This document shows positions 1 to 10,478 of a stretch of DNA of 42,813 nucleotides, piece after piece. The notes beneath the pieces were generated by a model. The model searched no databases, was not told the DNA's origin, and saw nothing but the letters and a program-made list of their open reading frames with translations. The position numbers and the translations under genes were made by a program. Positions within the stretch are counted from its first letter, which is position 1. The number at the start of each line of letters is the position of its first letter. The DNA comes from Bacillota bacterium (lineage in GTDB: Bacteria; Bacillota; Clostridia; Clostridiales; Clostridiaceae), in NCBI GenBank assembly GCA_023399035.1, contig JAEWQX010000090.1, positions 1-42,813 on the forward strand. The letters run 5' to 3'.

Positions 1-142
1 TTTAATAAAGAGTATTTAACATAAGAGAATTAAAATAAGAAATATAGAAATTTATTTTAAATTTTTTTATAATATTAATTTTATTACAATATATTCTAAT
101 AGGAAAAATATTCATAGTATAATTAAATCAGAGGGGTGTAAT

Positions 143-646
143 ATGTTAAAAGGGGAAAAGGTTTATTTAAGATTATTAGAACGAAAAGATATAAGAATAT
201 TACAGAATATCTGTGATGATGAAAAGGTTAGAAGATATAATACAATATATAGTGATAAAAATAAAAATGATAACACTAACCTTAGAAAAGCACTCAGTAT
301 AGTCAATGAAAAGGAAGTTTTAGTTGGATTTATAACATATAAGGAAAGCAATTATTGTAAGGATGTATATTCTATAGGGATAACAATTGGAAGCAGATAT
401 TGGAATAGGGGATATGGACAAGATTCTATAAAGTTACTATTAAACTATCTATTTGATGAATTATATGCAGTAAGAGTCGAACTTGAGGTAATCAGAAATA
501 ATATAAGAGCAATTACATGCTACAAAAAATGTGGTTTTCTTGAAGAAGGTATAAGAAAGAGCAAATGTTATATTGAGGGAGAGTATGTAGATATTATAAT
601 TATGGGCATAATTAAAGAGGAATTCATAGAGCAGAAAACGCAATAA
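143..646 (+). CDS. GNAT family N-acetyltransferase (RimJ/RimL-like)
   Basis: Predicted cytosolic acetyl-CoA-dependent N-acetyltransferase of 167 residues, the usual size for the RimJ/RimL/SpeG branch. The N-terminus (GEKVYLRLLERKD) matches the first strand and turn of that branch. The acetyl-CoA pyrophosphate loop is visible as RYWNRGYGQD (about residues 84-93), and the C-terminal NNIRAITCYKKCGF segment is the usual N-x-x-A-x-x-x-Y-x-K-x-GF motif. The ATG is preceded by AGAGGGGTG at a normal distance, and a TATAAT at 118-123 may be the -10 of its promoter, although no good -35 was found. It ends 16 bases before addB, so the two may be co-transcribed. The substrate (protein N-terminus, polyamine or antibiotic) cannot be told from sequence. 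Confidence 0.85.
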   Translation: MLKGEKVYLRLLERKDIRILQNICDDEKVRRYNTIYSDKNKNDNTNLRKALSIVNEKEVLVGFITYKESNYCKDVYSIGITIGSRYWNRGYGQDSIKLLLNYLFDELYAVRVELEVIRNNIRAITCYKKCGFLEEGIRKSKCYIEGEYVDIIIMGIIKEEFIEQKTQ

Positions 647-662
647 GAAAGGTGAGAGTAAA

Positions 663-3600
663 ATGAGTATAAGGTTTGTTTATGGAAGAGCTGGAATAGG
701 TAAAAGTGCATGGTGTATAAATAGTATTGCAGAAAGTATTAATAAGGATGAAGATCATAAATTAATTCTTATAGTGCCTGAACAATATACATTCAATACA
801 GAAAATAAAATATTAAAATCCATAGGTGAGCCTGCTTTATTACGAACTCATGTATTAAGCTTTAAAAAGATGGCTCATGAAGTTTTTGAAGAGTGTGGAG
901 GGCGTGTTAAGCAGATTATTAAGGAATCAGGAAGAAACATGCTGATTCATAAAGTGCTTAACGATAAAATTGAGTCTTTAGAGTATTTTAGAAAGATTTC
1001 AAGAGAACAGGGATTTTATGAAATAGTATCTGATGTAATATCAGAATTTAAAAAATATAATGTTAATGTTGAAACACTAAGAGATATGCAGGAGAGTATT
1101 CAAGACCCTGAATTATATAATAAGGTAAAGGAGTTATCTGTTATATATGAAGCATTTAATGAAGAAATGAATGAGGGATATATAGACGGTGATGATGAAT
1201 TAACTCTATTAAGCAGAAAGCTGCTTGAAGATGATATATATACAGGTTCAGAAGTGTGGATTGATGAGTTCAGTACCTTTACTCCACAGCAATTAGAGAT
1301 CATAAGAATACTTGCAAAGAGATGCAGACGAGTTAACATAACTTTATCTGTAGATAACAGAGATTATTCAAAAGACAATCAAGATATAACAGATGTATTC
1401 AATACTGTAAAAAATACAGAAAATAAAATTTTAAAAATAATGAAGGAAAATAATATTTCCTATGAAAAACCCGTAGATTTAAACAAGATTAATACAAAGA
1501 AAAATGAAGGAAGATTTAAGAATTCACCAGAATTAGATCATATAGAAAAATATTTCTTCACATATCCATTTAATTCGTTTAAGGGGGCATGTGATAAGGT
1601 TAAATTGTATAAGGCTAATAATATTTATGATGAAATTGAACGTGTTGCAAAGAGTATAAGCAGACTTATAAGAAGCGGCAAATACAGATACAGGGATGTA
1701 TCTGTTGTATGCAGAAATATTGATGATTATGAAAAAATAACATCAGTTATATTTAATGAATATAACATACCATATTTCTTAGATAAAAAATTACAGCTGT
1801 TAGATAACCCATTGATAATACTTATAACTTCAGCATTTGAAGTATTATTTAAAGACTGGTCTTATGAAAGTGTATTTAAATATTTAAAAACAGGTCTTAC
1901 AGGAATAGAGAATAATTATATTGATATTCTTGAAAATTTTGTTTTAGAATACGGAATAAAAGGTTATAAGTGGACTGGAAAAGAGATTATTTCTGAGAGC
2001 TGGATGAAAGATTCAGAAGGTAATGTAAGTGATGAAAATGTGGTTATTGCAGAAATTATGGAGGATGTAAGAAGACCACTTTTAGTTTTTCATAATAAGA
2101 TTAAGGGAAAACATAAAATAAAGGATATATGTAAATCAATATACGAATTTTTAATTGATATAAATGCATTTTCAAGAATAGATGAATGGATTGAAAAATT
2201 TGAGGACATTGGGTTAGAAGATAAAGTCAAGGAATACAGCCAGGTTGAAGAAATTGTGATAGATATTTTAGATCAGGCTGTTGATGTAATGGGAGATAAG
2301 GAGCTTGATTCATATGATTTCTTCAAGATATTGAATTCAGGATTTACAAATGAGGAAATAGGAGTTATTCCAGTAGCTTTAGATCAGGTTAATATTGGCG
2401 ATGTAGCAAGAATAAAAGGCAGGGACGTTAAAGTCCTTTATATTGTTGGAATTAATGATGGAGTTCTGCCATCTTCAAAGAAAGATGAGGGAATATTATC
2501 TGATAATGATAGAAATATTTTAAGTGAAATGGGCGTAGACTTAGCTTCAACTACAAGAAATAAAATATTTGAAGAGCAGTTTTTACTATATACAGCATTA
2601 ACAATAAGCAGTGATTATTTGATGTTGTCATATCCTATGGCTGATTTTGAAGGAAAGTCATTAAGACCATCAATTGTAATACCAAGAATAAAGAAAATAC
2701 TTCCTAATCTTGTCGAAGAAAGTTCGTTATATGATTTATCCGGAAGAAGGGATAAATTAAATAAGGTTATTTCTCCTATTCCTACATTCAATGAACTTAT
2801 TCTAGCAATGAGAAAGAGTTATGATGAAGAGGAAGTTGAAGAGTACTGGAGAGAGGTTTATAAGTGGTTTAAACAAAATCCGGAGTATGAAGATAAGGTT
2901 AAGAATATATTTAAAGGTCTAGATTATTCAAATCTGAAAAATCAGGTTAATAGAAATTATCTTAGGGAACTGTATGCTAATGAAGATGGAAAGTTAATGT
3001 TCAGTGTTTCAAGACTTGAAAAGTATGCTGAATGTCCATTTTCATATTTTGTTCAATATGGGCTTAAGGCTAAGAATAGAAAGATTTATGAATTCACTCC
3101 TCCTGATTTAGGATCTTTTGTACATGACATTTTAGATTTATTTACAAACAGAGTAAAAAAGGAAGGAATTCTATGGTCTGAGCTTAATAACGACAAGTGC
3201 AAGGAAATTGTTTCAAATTTAATAGATATGAGACTTAATGAGCAGACAAATTCAATTTTGAACAGCAGTAAGAGGTTTAAATACTTGTCACAGAGATTTA
3301 AGAGAGTTATTTCTAAATCAGTTACAGTTATGGCAGAACAAATTGGCAAAGGTGAATTTGAGGTATTCAAAACTGAATTTGATTTTGGAAGCTATAAAAC
3401 AGGTGAAGCCATTACTTTAGATTTACAGAACAATGAAAAGGTATATCTTCAAGGAAGGATAGATAGAATTGATACCCTTGACCTCGATGGGCAGACTTAT
3501 GTGAGAATAATCGATTATAAGACAGGAGCAAAGAAGTTTGATTTAAATGAGCTTTATTATGGATTACAGATGCAGCTTTTAGTTTATCTTGATGCTATTA

Positions 3601-4136
3601 TTAAAAATTCTAAATACATTTTAGAAAAACAGGTTATACCTGGAGCAGTATTATATTTCAAGGTTGACGATCCTATTATAAAGAGCAAAAAAGAAATGAC
3701 TGCAGAAGAAGTTGAAACTGAAGTTCTGGAAGAACTTAAGCTGAAGGGACTTGTACTTAAAGATGCAAAAGTTGTTAAAGCTATGGACAGAGATATTGAA
3801 GGATATTCATTAGTAATACCAGCAGCATTTAAGAAAGATGGAGATTTTAAATCAACAAGCGATGTAGTAACTGAAGAAGAATTTACTTTACTAAGGGAAT
3901 ATGTAAATAAAAAGATGATTTCTTTATGTGAAGATATGCTGTGCGGAGATATTAAAATTGAACCTACAAAGCAGGCTAACAGAAGCTATTGTGAATATTG
4001 TGATTTCTCATCAATATGTCAGTTTGATACAAGTATAAAGGATAATAAATACAAGACTGTGTGCAAAAAATCAAAATCTGAAATCTGGGAGAACATCAGG
4101 AATGAAGTTAAATCTACAGATGAAGAGACACAATAA
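663..4136 (+). CDS. addB: ATP-dependent helicase/nuclease subunit B (AddB)
   Basis: AddB subunit of the AddAB helicase-nuclease, which resects double-strand breaks before RecA loading (Firmicute equivalent of RecBCD). It has 1157 residues, normal for the family. The N-terminus has a Walker A (GRAGIGKS, residues 9-16). The C-terminal nuclease domain has the RIIDYKTG motif. The four cysteines expected for the AddB iron-sulfur cluster are present: C791 in AECPFSYF and C1110, C1113, C1119 in CEYCDFSSIC. The ATG follows an AAAGGTGAG ribosome binding site. addA follows 52 bases later, the usual addB-addA order, so the two should form one transcript, perhaps with the GNAT gene upstream. No LexA-like box was seen in front of the operon. 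Confidence 0.97.
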   Translation: MSIRFVYGRAGIGKSAWCINSIAESINKDEDHKLILIVPEQYTFNTENKILKSIGEPALLRTHVLSFKKMAHEVFEECGGRVKQIIKESGRNMLIHKVLNDKIESLEYFRKISREQGFYEIVSDVISEFKKYNVNVETLRDMQESIQDPELYNKVKELSVIYEAFNEEMNEGYIDGDDELTLLSRKLLEDDIYTGSEVWIDEFSTFTPQQLEIIRILAKRCRRVNITLSVDNRDYSKDNQDITDVFNTVKNTENKILKIMKENNISYEKPVDLNKINTKKNEGRFKNSPELDHIEKYFFTYPFNSFKGACDKVKLYKANNIYDEIERVAKSISRLIRSGKYRYRDVSVVCRNIDDYEKITSVIFNEYNIPYFLDKKLQLLDNPLIILITSAFEVLFKDWSYESVFKYLKTGLTGIENNYIDILENFVLEYGIKGYKWTGKEIISESWMKDSEGNVSDENVVIAEIMEDVRRPLLVFHNKIKGKHKIKDICKSIYEFLIDINAFSRIDEWIEKFEDIGLEDKVKEYSQVEEIVIDILDQAVDVMGDKELDSYDFFKILNSGFTNEEIGVIPVALDQVNIGDVARIKGRDVKVLYIVGINDGVLPSSKKDEGILSDNDRNILSEMGVDLASTTRNKIFEEQFLLYTALTISSDYLMLSYPMADFEGKSLRPSIVIPRIKKILPNLVEESSLYDLSGRRDKLNKVISPIPTFNELILAMRKSYDEEEVEEYWREVYKWFKQNPEYEDKVKNIFKGLDYSNLKNQVNRNYLRELYANEDGKLMFSVSRLEKYAECPFSYFVQYGLKAKNRKIYEFTPPDLGSFVHDILDLFTNRVKKEGILWSELNNDKCKEIVSNLIDMRLNEQTNSILNSSKRFKYLSQRFKRVISKSVTVMAEQIGKGEFEVFKTEFDFGSYKTGEAITLDLQNNEKVYLQGRIDRIDTLDLDGQTYVRIIDYKTGAKKFDLNELYYGLQMQLLVYLDAIIKNSKYILEKQVIPGAVLYFKVDDPIIKSKKEMTAEEVETEVLEELKLKGLVLKDAKVVKAMDRDIEGYSLVIPAAFKKDGDFKSTSDVVTEEEFTLLREYVNKKMISLCEDMLCGDIKIEPTKQANRSYCEYCDFSSICQFDTSIKDNKYKTVCKKSKSEIWENIRNEVKSTDEETQ

Positions 4137-4188
4137 GTTAAAAATGAGAAAAACAATATTGAGAACAGAATGATAGGAGATGTGGTAA

Positions 4189-7100
4189 ATGAGTGGAACA
4201 AAGTGGACGAAAGAACAGCTCAGTGCAATTGAAACTAGAAACTGTAACCTTCTTGTTGCAGCAGCAGCAGGTTCAGGTAAAACTGCCGTTTTAGTTGAAA
4301 GAATTATAAGGATTATAACAAATGAAGATAATCCAGTTGATATAGATAAACTATTAGTTGTTACATTTACAAATGCAGCAGCAGCAGAAATGAGAGAAAG
4401 AATAGCGGCAGCTATATCAAAGGCTTTAGATAAGGAACCTACATCAAGGAACCTGCAGAAGCAGCTTGTATTATTAAATAGAGCTAATATAACAACTATG
4501 CATTCATTCTGTCTTGATGTAATAAAAAATAACTTCCATAAGATAGATTTAGATCCTTCATTCAGAATTGGAGATCAGACTGAAGGAATATTGATTAAAG
4601 ACGAAGTGATCCAAGAACTCTTTGAAGAAAAATATGATGAAGATGATGAAGAATTCATAGAACTTGTAGAAGCATTTAGCAGCTATAAAAGCGATGATAA
4701 TTTAAAGGAACTCATACTTGATATGTATAATTTCACTATGTCTGGACCATGGCCTGTAAAGTGGCTTAAGGAAAGTGCAGAAGCATTTAATATAAGCACC
4801 CAGGAAGAATTGGATAACAGCAGGTGGGTAAAGATACTGAAGGAAAGCATAGGAGTTGAACTTGAAGGATATATTAAGATGCTTAATAAGGCTGTTGAGA
4901 TAATAAATGAAACAGATGGTCTTGAACCGTACCTTGATACGTTTTTAAATGAACTCTATTCAATAGAAAAGGCCTATGAATCAACTGATTATGGACTTGA
5001 TGAGATTTATACAGCTTTATGTGCAATATCATTTGGAAGGCTTAAATCTATAAAGAGAGATAAGGTATCAGATGAAAATGCTCAGGACACAGTAAAGAGT
5101 ATAAGAGATGATATAAAGAAGAAAATATCAGAATTAATAAATAACACTTTTTCTGTAACACCTGAAGAAATGCTTATAAATATAAAAGGGGCATATCCTG
5201 ATATTAAAAAGTTAACAGAACTTGTTCTAGAATTCGGAGAAAGGTTCAGCAAAAAGAAAAAGGAAAGGAATATTCTTGATTTTAATGACCTTGAGCACTT
5301 GTGTCTTAAGATATTAAGCGAAACAGATGAAGATGGAAACATAGTGCCATCAAAAACTGCTATGGAATTCAAAAGCCTATTTGATGAAGTTCTTGTTGAT
5401 GAGTATCAAGACTCTAACAATGTTCAGGAAGCAATAATAGGACTTGTTTCAAGACGAAATGATGAATTCCACAATGTATTTATGGTTGGAGATGTTAAGC
5501 AGAGTATATATAGATTCAGACAGGCAAAGCCTGAGCTTTTTATGGAGAAATATAATAATTATAGCTTAGAAGGAGATAGTGACAACAGAAAAATCCAATT
5601 ATACAAAAACTTTAGAAGCCGTAAAGAGGTCATAGATGGAGTAAACTATATATTCAAGGAAATAATGTCTAGGACAGTTGGTGAGCTTGAATACACTAAT
5701 GAAGAGGCTTTAAATCTAGGGGCTTCATATAAAGACTCTGATGATGAAAGTGTAATATTAGGCGGTCCTATAGAAGTTAATATAGTAGATAAGCGTATAG
5801 AGGAATCGCATTCAGATAAAGAAAATAATGAAGAAGATGATTCTGAAAATGAAGAAACAGAAGGAATTAATCTTGAGGGCAGGATCGTTGCCAAAAGAAT
5901 TAAAGAACTGATGTCTGTTTCAGGTGATAAAGTATTTAAAGTACTGGATAAAGAAACTGGAGAGTACAGACCTGTTAAATATAAAGATATAGTAATTCTC
6001 TTAAGAGCAACAAAAAATTCAGCAGAAAGCCTTTTAGATGAACTTGGTCAGGAAGGAATTCCAGCATATGCTGATACTGGCTCGGGGTATTTTGAATCAA
6101 TTGAAATAAGAACAATAATGTCTCTGTTAAGGGTTATAGATAATCCAATGCAGGACGTACCGGTTATTGCAGTATTAAAATCACCAATAATGGGATTTTC
6201 AGCAGAGGATTTAAGTGTTATAAGACTTTTAAACAAGGAAAGATACTTTTATGAGAATATAATCAGTATTTCTGAATTATCAGCTGATAGTAAGGGTAAT
6301 ATTTCAGAAGAACTTATGAATAAGTGCAGAAAATTTCTAGAAAGACTTGAAGTATGGAGAAAGAAAGCACTTTATATGCCAATAGATGAATTCATATGGT
6401 ACTTATATATGGATACAGCATATTATGGGTATGTTGGAGCAATGCCAAATGGAGTATTAAGGCAGGCAAATTTAAAAATATTATTCCAAAGAGCAAAGCA
6501 ATTTGAACAAACAAGTTTTAAAGGATTATTTAATTTTATTAACTTTATAAATAAGCTGACAAAGTCATCTGGAGATATGGGGAGTGCAAAAATCCTTGGC
6601 GAAAATGAAGATGTAGTAAGGATTATGAGTATCCATAAGAGTAAGGGATTAGAGTTTCCTGTAGTATTTTTATGTGGAACAGGTAAGCAGTTCAATTTAA
6701 TGGATTTAAATAAAGGCATATTGTATCATGATGAACTTGGATTTGGGCCAGATTATGTTGATCTTGAAAAGAGAGTAAGCATAGGAACCATAGCAAAAGA
6801 AGCTATTAAGAAGAAAATGAAGCTTGAAACTTTATCAGAAGAAGTAAGAATCTTATATGTTGCATGTACGAGGGCAAAAGAAAAGCTTATTATAACTGGA
6901 ACTGTAAATGATGTTCAGAAGAATATAGAAAGATGGATGAATGCTGCATCTTTAGATAGTAGATTAATCCTTCCATCAGAAGTATTAAAGGGAAAATCAT
7001 ATTTAGACTGGATAGGAATGTCATTATGCCAGCATAATGATGGAACAGTATTGAGAGAGAAAATAGCAGGTTCAAATGAAATATCCAAGAATGATGAATC

Positions 7101-7959
7101 TAAATGGGATATCAGACTTTGGAGCAGAAATGATATAATAGGCAGTAATAAAGAATCTGAATCACTTGAAGAAAAAGAAATTAAATCAGAAATATTGGAA
7201 GAAGAATATGATGAAGATATTTATGCACAGGTTAATAGCAGATTATCATATGATTATCCTTTAAAAGCATCAACAACATTAAAAAGTAATATATCTGTAT
7301 CTGATCTAAAGAAGAGAAATTCTGAATTTATTGAAGAGACAGTTCAGACAGTTGATATTGAAGAAATTGCAGAAAAGAAAAAAAAGTCTGTAATTACGCC
7401 TAAGTTCCTTCAAGAAGAAATGGGACTTACAGCAGCAGAGAAAGGTACTGCTATGCACTTTGTCATGAAGAAAATAGATTTAGATAAAGTATCTTCTTTA
7501 GAAGAAATTAAAGAACAGATTCAATACTTATATGATAACCAATTTATTTTGGAACAGGAAATGAATGCTGTGAATCCATATAAGATACTTAGTTTCTTCA
7601 GGAGTGAGCTTGGAAAGATGATGCTTGAACTTCATAGAGAAGGAAAGAAGATATACAGAGAACTTCCTTTCTATACTGAAATAAGCAGCTTGGATATAGA
7701 TAAAAATCTTGATGAAAAATATAAGAATGAAAAAGTAAGACTTCAAGGTATCATAGATTGTTTCTTCGAGTATAATGGAGAAATTATATTACTTGATTAT
7801 AAAACTGATTATGTATCAAGAGATAATGAAGAGGAACTAAATGAAAAATATATAAAGCAGCTTGATTATTATAGTGATGCTTTATTTAAAATAACGGGTA
7901 AAAAGGTATCAAAGAGATATCTATATTCGTTTTATCTTGAGAAAGTAATTGAAATATAG
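4189..7959 (+). CDS. addA: ATP-dependent helicase/nuclease subunit A (AddA)
   Basis: UvrD-like SF1A helicase plus RecB-type nuclease subunit of AddAB, 1256 residues, full length. Walker A is AAAGSGKT (K31, T32) and Walker B is VDEYQDS (D404, E405). Helicase motifs SIYRFRQAKPELF, SIHKSKGLEFPVVFL and RILYVACTRAKEKL appear in family order. The C-terminal nuclease has a GIID (D1190) followed by LDYKTD (D1203, K1205), the metal-binding and catalytic residues. The ATG follows TAGGAGATG at good spacing. A strong stem-loop with a T-run lies immediately downstream, closing the operon. AddA and AddB would act together at broken DNA ends, with Chi-like recognition normally assigned to AddB. Confidence 0.97.
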   Translation: MSGTKWTKEQLSAIETRNCNLLVAAAAGSGKTAVLVERIIRIITNEDNPVDIDKLLVVTFTNAAAAEMRERIAAAISKALDKEPTSRNLQKQLVLLNRANITTMHSFCLDVIKNNFHKIDLDPSFRIGDQTEGILIKDEVIQELFEEKYDEDDEEFIELVEAFSSYKSDDNLKELILDMYNFTMSGPWPVKWLKESAEAFNISTQEELDNSRWVKILKESIGVELEGYIKMLNKAVEIINETDGLEPYLDTFLNELYSIEKAYESTDYGLDEIYTALCAISFGRLKSIKRDKVSDENAQDTVKSIRDDIKKKISELINNTFSVTPEEMLINIKGAYPDIKKLTELVLEFGERFSKKKKERNILDFNDLEHLCLKILSETDEDGNIVPSKTAMEFKSLFDEVLVDEYQDSNNVQEAIIGLVSRRNDEFHNVFMVGDVKQSIYRFRQAKPELFMEKYNNYSLEGDSDNRKIQLYKNFRSRKEVIDGVNYIFKEIMSRTVGELEYTNEEALNLGASYKDSDDESVILGGPIEVNIVDKRIEESHSDKENNEEDDSENEETEGINLEGRIVAKRIKELMSVSGDKVFKVLDKETGEYRPVKYKDIVILLRATKNSAESLLDELGQEGIPAYADTGSGYFESIEIRTIMSLLRVIDNPMQDVPVIAVLKSPIMGFSAEDLSVIRLLNKERYFYENIISISELSADSKGNISEELMNKCRKFLERLEVWRKKALYMPIDEFIWYLYMDTAYYGYVGAMPNGVLRQANLKILFQRAKQFEQTSFKGLFNFINFINKLTKSSGDMGSAKILGENEDVVRIMSIHKSKGLEFPVVFLCGTGKQFNLMDLNKGILYHDELGFGPDYVDLEKRVSIGTIAKEAIKKKMKLETLSEEVRILYVACTRAKEKLIITGTVNDVQKNIERWMNAASLDSRLILPSEVLKGKSYLDWIGMSLCQHNDGTVLREKIAGSNEISKNDESKWDIRLWSRNDIIGSNKESESLEEKEIKSEILEEEYDEDIYAQVNSRLSYDYPLKASTTLKSNISVSDLKKRNSEFIEETVQTVDIEEIAEKKKKSVITPKFLQEEMGLTAAEKGTAMHFVMKKIDLDKVSSLEEIKEQIQYLYDNQFILEQEMNAVNPYKILSFFRSELGKMMLELHREGKKIYRELPFYTEISSLDIDKNLDEKYKNEKVRLQGIIDCFFEYNGEIILLDYKTDYVSRDNEEELNEKYIKQLDYYSDALFKITGKKVSKRYLYSFYLEKVIEI

Positions 7960-7976
7960 AAATAAAGCAAGTATTT

Positions 7977-8019
7977 ACAGGTGAATTGTTATTGATAAAA
8001 AATAATTCACCTGTTTTTT
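7977..8019 (+). terminator. Intrinsic terminator of the addBA operon
   Basis: Perfect 11-bp inverted repeat (ACAGGTGAATT at 7977-7987, AATTCACCTGT at 8004-8014) with a 16-base loop, followed directly by a run of T. It lies just after the addA stop codon. Confidence 0.85.
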
Positions 8020-8110
8020 GGTTATATGGATTTATATATTTACAAAGAGAATAAATTTCTCATATTAAAAAAAGTACGTAATTTATATACCATAATTATG
8101 AAATGAGAAT

Positions 8111-9295
8111 TTACTTTATAATTACTTTACTGCCTTTAGGAATATTGTTATAAATCCATTTAGAATCAGCTATTGAAAGTCTTATACAACCATGTGAAGC
8201 AGGCTCGTTTAAAGTATAATCCAGTACTGTAGTTTTATCTCTGCCAAATGGAACTGAATGAAATAATATATCTCCAACAATCTGAGTCCAGTATTTTCCC
8301 CCCTGATTATATTTATCAGAGAAGAACCAATCACCCTTTTCCTGAGTTGTAAAAGAGCCTGTAGGAGTTTCTTCTCCAGGTATTCCTGTAGAGCATGGGC
8401 ATGTTTTTACTAATGACCAGTTATCCTTTTTACCACTATATATATATGTCTTTTGATTGTTTATATCCACGTTTATAAGATACTTTGTATTGCTCTCAAT
8501 ATTTAATGTATTGATGTTTTCTGGAGTTATGTCACTTGTTAAAGCAAGTGAGGAAGCTTCAATAATTTCAGAGTTTTTATCAAAATAAGCCTGCTGTTTA
8601 TTCTTAATTTCGTATATTTTATTTTGCACATCAACATCATTTTTTATTAATGAACTGTTTTCATCAAGTATGGATATAGCTTTAGTATAATAGTCATTAC
8701 TTGTTAATTCATCACAGTATGCAAATATATTATCTTTAATATTATTACGCGATTCAGTCATGTATTTTAATGATGAACCATAATTTAAATCTAAACACGA
8801 TACTTTTGAAAAGTATGAAAGTGCATCAGTATAATCATGTTCAGAAAAACACTTAACACCATTTTTATAGTTTGCATTTGAATTCTTCAATGAATCTGCA
8901 TATGAAGCTATTTCAGATATTTTGTCAGAAGATATAATATTATATCTTTTAATTTCATTAAGCTCCCATAAAACATTCTCATCAGCTGTGCTTTTATCTT
9001 TTATTTCATTAGAGAGTTTTGAAATTTCCGAATCAAAGAATACTGTAAGATCATTTTTTAATTTGAATATCTTTACAGGATTATACTGCTCTCCTGTTAT
9101 TAATAAGTTATTTGCTTCTCCATAATCGCAGTTTATAAAATTATTCTTAAATTCAGAGAAAAATCTGCTGTATCTATATGTCTCAAAAACTCCCAATGAG
9201 AATATAGACAATACTAATAGAATAATATATATAAATCTAGTATTTTTTTTATTGTTAAATTTATTACTAAAATTATAATAATTTAATTTTTTCAA
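8111..9295 (-). CDS. L,D-transpeptidase (YkuD domain) with membrane anchor
   Basis: Predicted peptidoglycan L,D-transpeptidase of 394 residues. One hydrophobic segment near residues 23-40 (IILLVLSIFSLGVF) should anchor it, with the rest outside the membrane. A central helical region of about 200 residues with TPR-like repeats (FSEHDYTDALSYFSKV) precedes the C-terminal YkuD domain. The catalytic motif SHGCIRLS is intact with C370 as nucleophile, and an upstream HSVPFG supplies the conserved His. The start is TTG (9293-9295), chosen because GAGGAGGT lies 8 bases upstream and no ATG is near. It stands alone, convergent with addBA. It probably makes 3-3 cross-links or attaches proteins to the wall; which of these is not shown by sequence. 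Confidence 0.9.
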   Translation of the reverse strand: MKKLNYYNFSNKFNNKKNTRFIYIILLVLSIFSLGVFETYRYSRFFSEFKNNFINCDYGEANNLLITGEQYNPVKIFKLKNDLTVFFDSEISKLSNEIKDKSTADENVLWELNEIKRYNIISSDKISEIASYADSLKNSNANYKNGVKCFSEHDYTDALSYFSKVSCLDLNYGSSLKYMTESRNNIKDNIFAYCDELTSNDYYTKAISILDENSSLIKNDVDVQNKIYEIKNKQQAYFDKNSEIIEASSLALTSDITPENINTLNIESNTKYLINVDINNQKTYIYSGKKDNWSLVKTCPCSTGIPGEETPTGSFTTQEKGDWFFSDKYNQGGKYWTQIVGDILFHSVPFGRDKTTVLDYTLNEPASHGCIRLSIADSKWIYNNIPKGSKVIIK

Positions 9296-9503
9296 AATAA
9301 ATACCTCCTCAGTTCACAATATATGCATCCAGTAAGAATATTTGAAATATAATTCAATATACTTAAAGTGGTATAGTTAAAACTTTTATCTATAATATTA
9401 ACAATAAAAGCAAATAATAAACCTTGATATTTCAAGTATTTTCAATATGTTATAATATAGAGAAATGGAAATGTTTAACTAAGGAACATTGTTGGAGGAT
9501 AAA

Positions 9504-10301
9504 ATGAAGGGAAAGACTGGATTTTTAAAAATATTTATAACTTCTATTTATGACGTGAATGTGTTTTCACAATATGCTAAAGAAGGGCTGTTAAAGGCAA
9601 TTACCTATATTTTAATTGTCTGCATAGGAATAGGAATAGTAAAAGGGGGAACTTTAGGATATAGGGTCAGCAGAGGTTTTAGTTCTATTACAAATTATCT
9701 GCAGTCAAATGAAAAGAAGGTATTAATAAAAGATGGATTATTAACTTTAGACTCCAATATTACAAATACTGATAATCATATTTATTTAGATAAGGATAAG
9801 ACTATTAATGAAGATATAGATTTTAAAGATATTTTTTATGATAATAAAATAGACCTACTCCTTTTAAAGGATGGAATAGCATTTAATAATTATGGAAGTA
9901 TATATGCAGTAAATTACATGGACATATTTAGAGATGCATATGTAAGTTCAAACACTATAATAACTACGGCACATTCGTTTTCTGCAGTGATTATAGTAGT
10001 ATTTATTTTGTTAAACATAATTGAAACATTAACGAGTCTTGTATTTAATTACTTGATTGTTGTAACAGCAGCTTTACTTGTGTCTATGTTTATGAAGATG
10101 GTTGTGAAATATAAGGCTTTATGGTCGATTGTTATTTATGCATCCACTATGCCTTTGATAATTATTACACTACTTAATTTATTAAAGCCCAATATTAATT
10201 TTGACTTTACATTTATCGGAGGAACATTCACCTATGTTGTTATAACATTAAAACATATAAAGAATGAAATAATACAGAAATTAAGTAAAGGTAGATTTTG
10301 A
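9504..10301 (+). CDS. DUF1189 family membrane protein
   Basis: Integral membrane protein of 265 residues with the layout of the DUF1189 family: an N-terminal cytosolic motif (FITSIYDVNVFSQYA), one membrane segment (about residues 32-48), an extracytoplasmic stretch of about 110 residues, and a C-terminal block of about four membrane segments. An in-frame TTG lies 15 bases further upstream, but GGAGG at 9494-9498 sits 5 bases before the ATG at 9504 and decides the start. It is a single gene between an outward-facing L,D-transpeptidase and a convergent symporter. The molecular role of DUF1189 is unknown. Confidence 0.75.
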   Translation: MKGKTGFLKIFITSIYDVNVFSQYAKEGLLKAITYILIVCIGIGIVKGGTLGYRVSRGFSSITNYLQSNEKKVLIKDGLLTLDSNITNTDNHIYLDKDKTINEDIDFKDIFYDNKIDLLLLKDGIAFNNYGSIYAVNYMDIFRDAYVSSNTIITTAHSFSAVIIVVFILLNIIETLTSLVFNYLIVVTAALLVSMFMKMVVKYKALWSIVIYASTMPLIIITLLNLLKPNINFDFTFIGGTFTYVVITLKHIKNEIIQKLSKGRF

Positions 10302-10330
10302 AGCAAGAATCAAGTGAATTATAATAAAGT

Positions 10331-10395
10331 AAAAAAGATAGGATTTAATTAAATCAGCAGTTACTGCAGTGTATTAATTGTTCCTATCTTTTTAT
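10331..10395. terminator. Bidirectional terminator between DUF1189 and symporter genes
   Basis: A 12-bp stem (AAAAAGATAGGA at 10332-10343 with TCCTATCTTTTT at 10382-10393) encloses a loop of about 38 bases that can fold further (AATTAA/TTAATT). T-runs follow on both strands, which suits the convergent genes on either side. Confidence 0.75.
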
Positions 10396-10478
10396 CATAT
10401 TTATGTGTGTAGATTGTCAAACTTACGCTTCATATATTAATTGTTATTAGAATGTCGTATTTATGTAATATATATTTT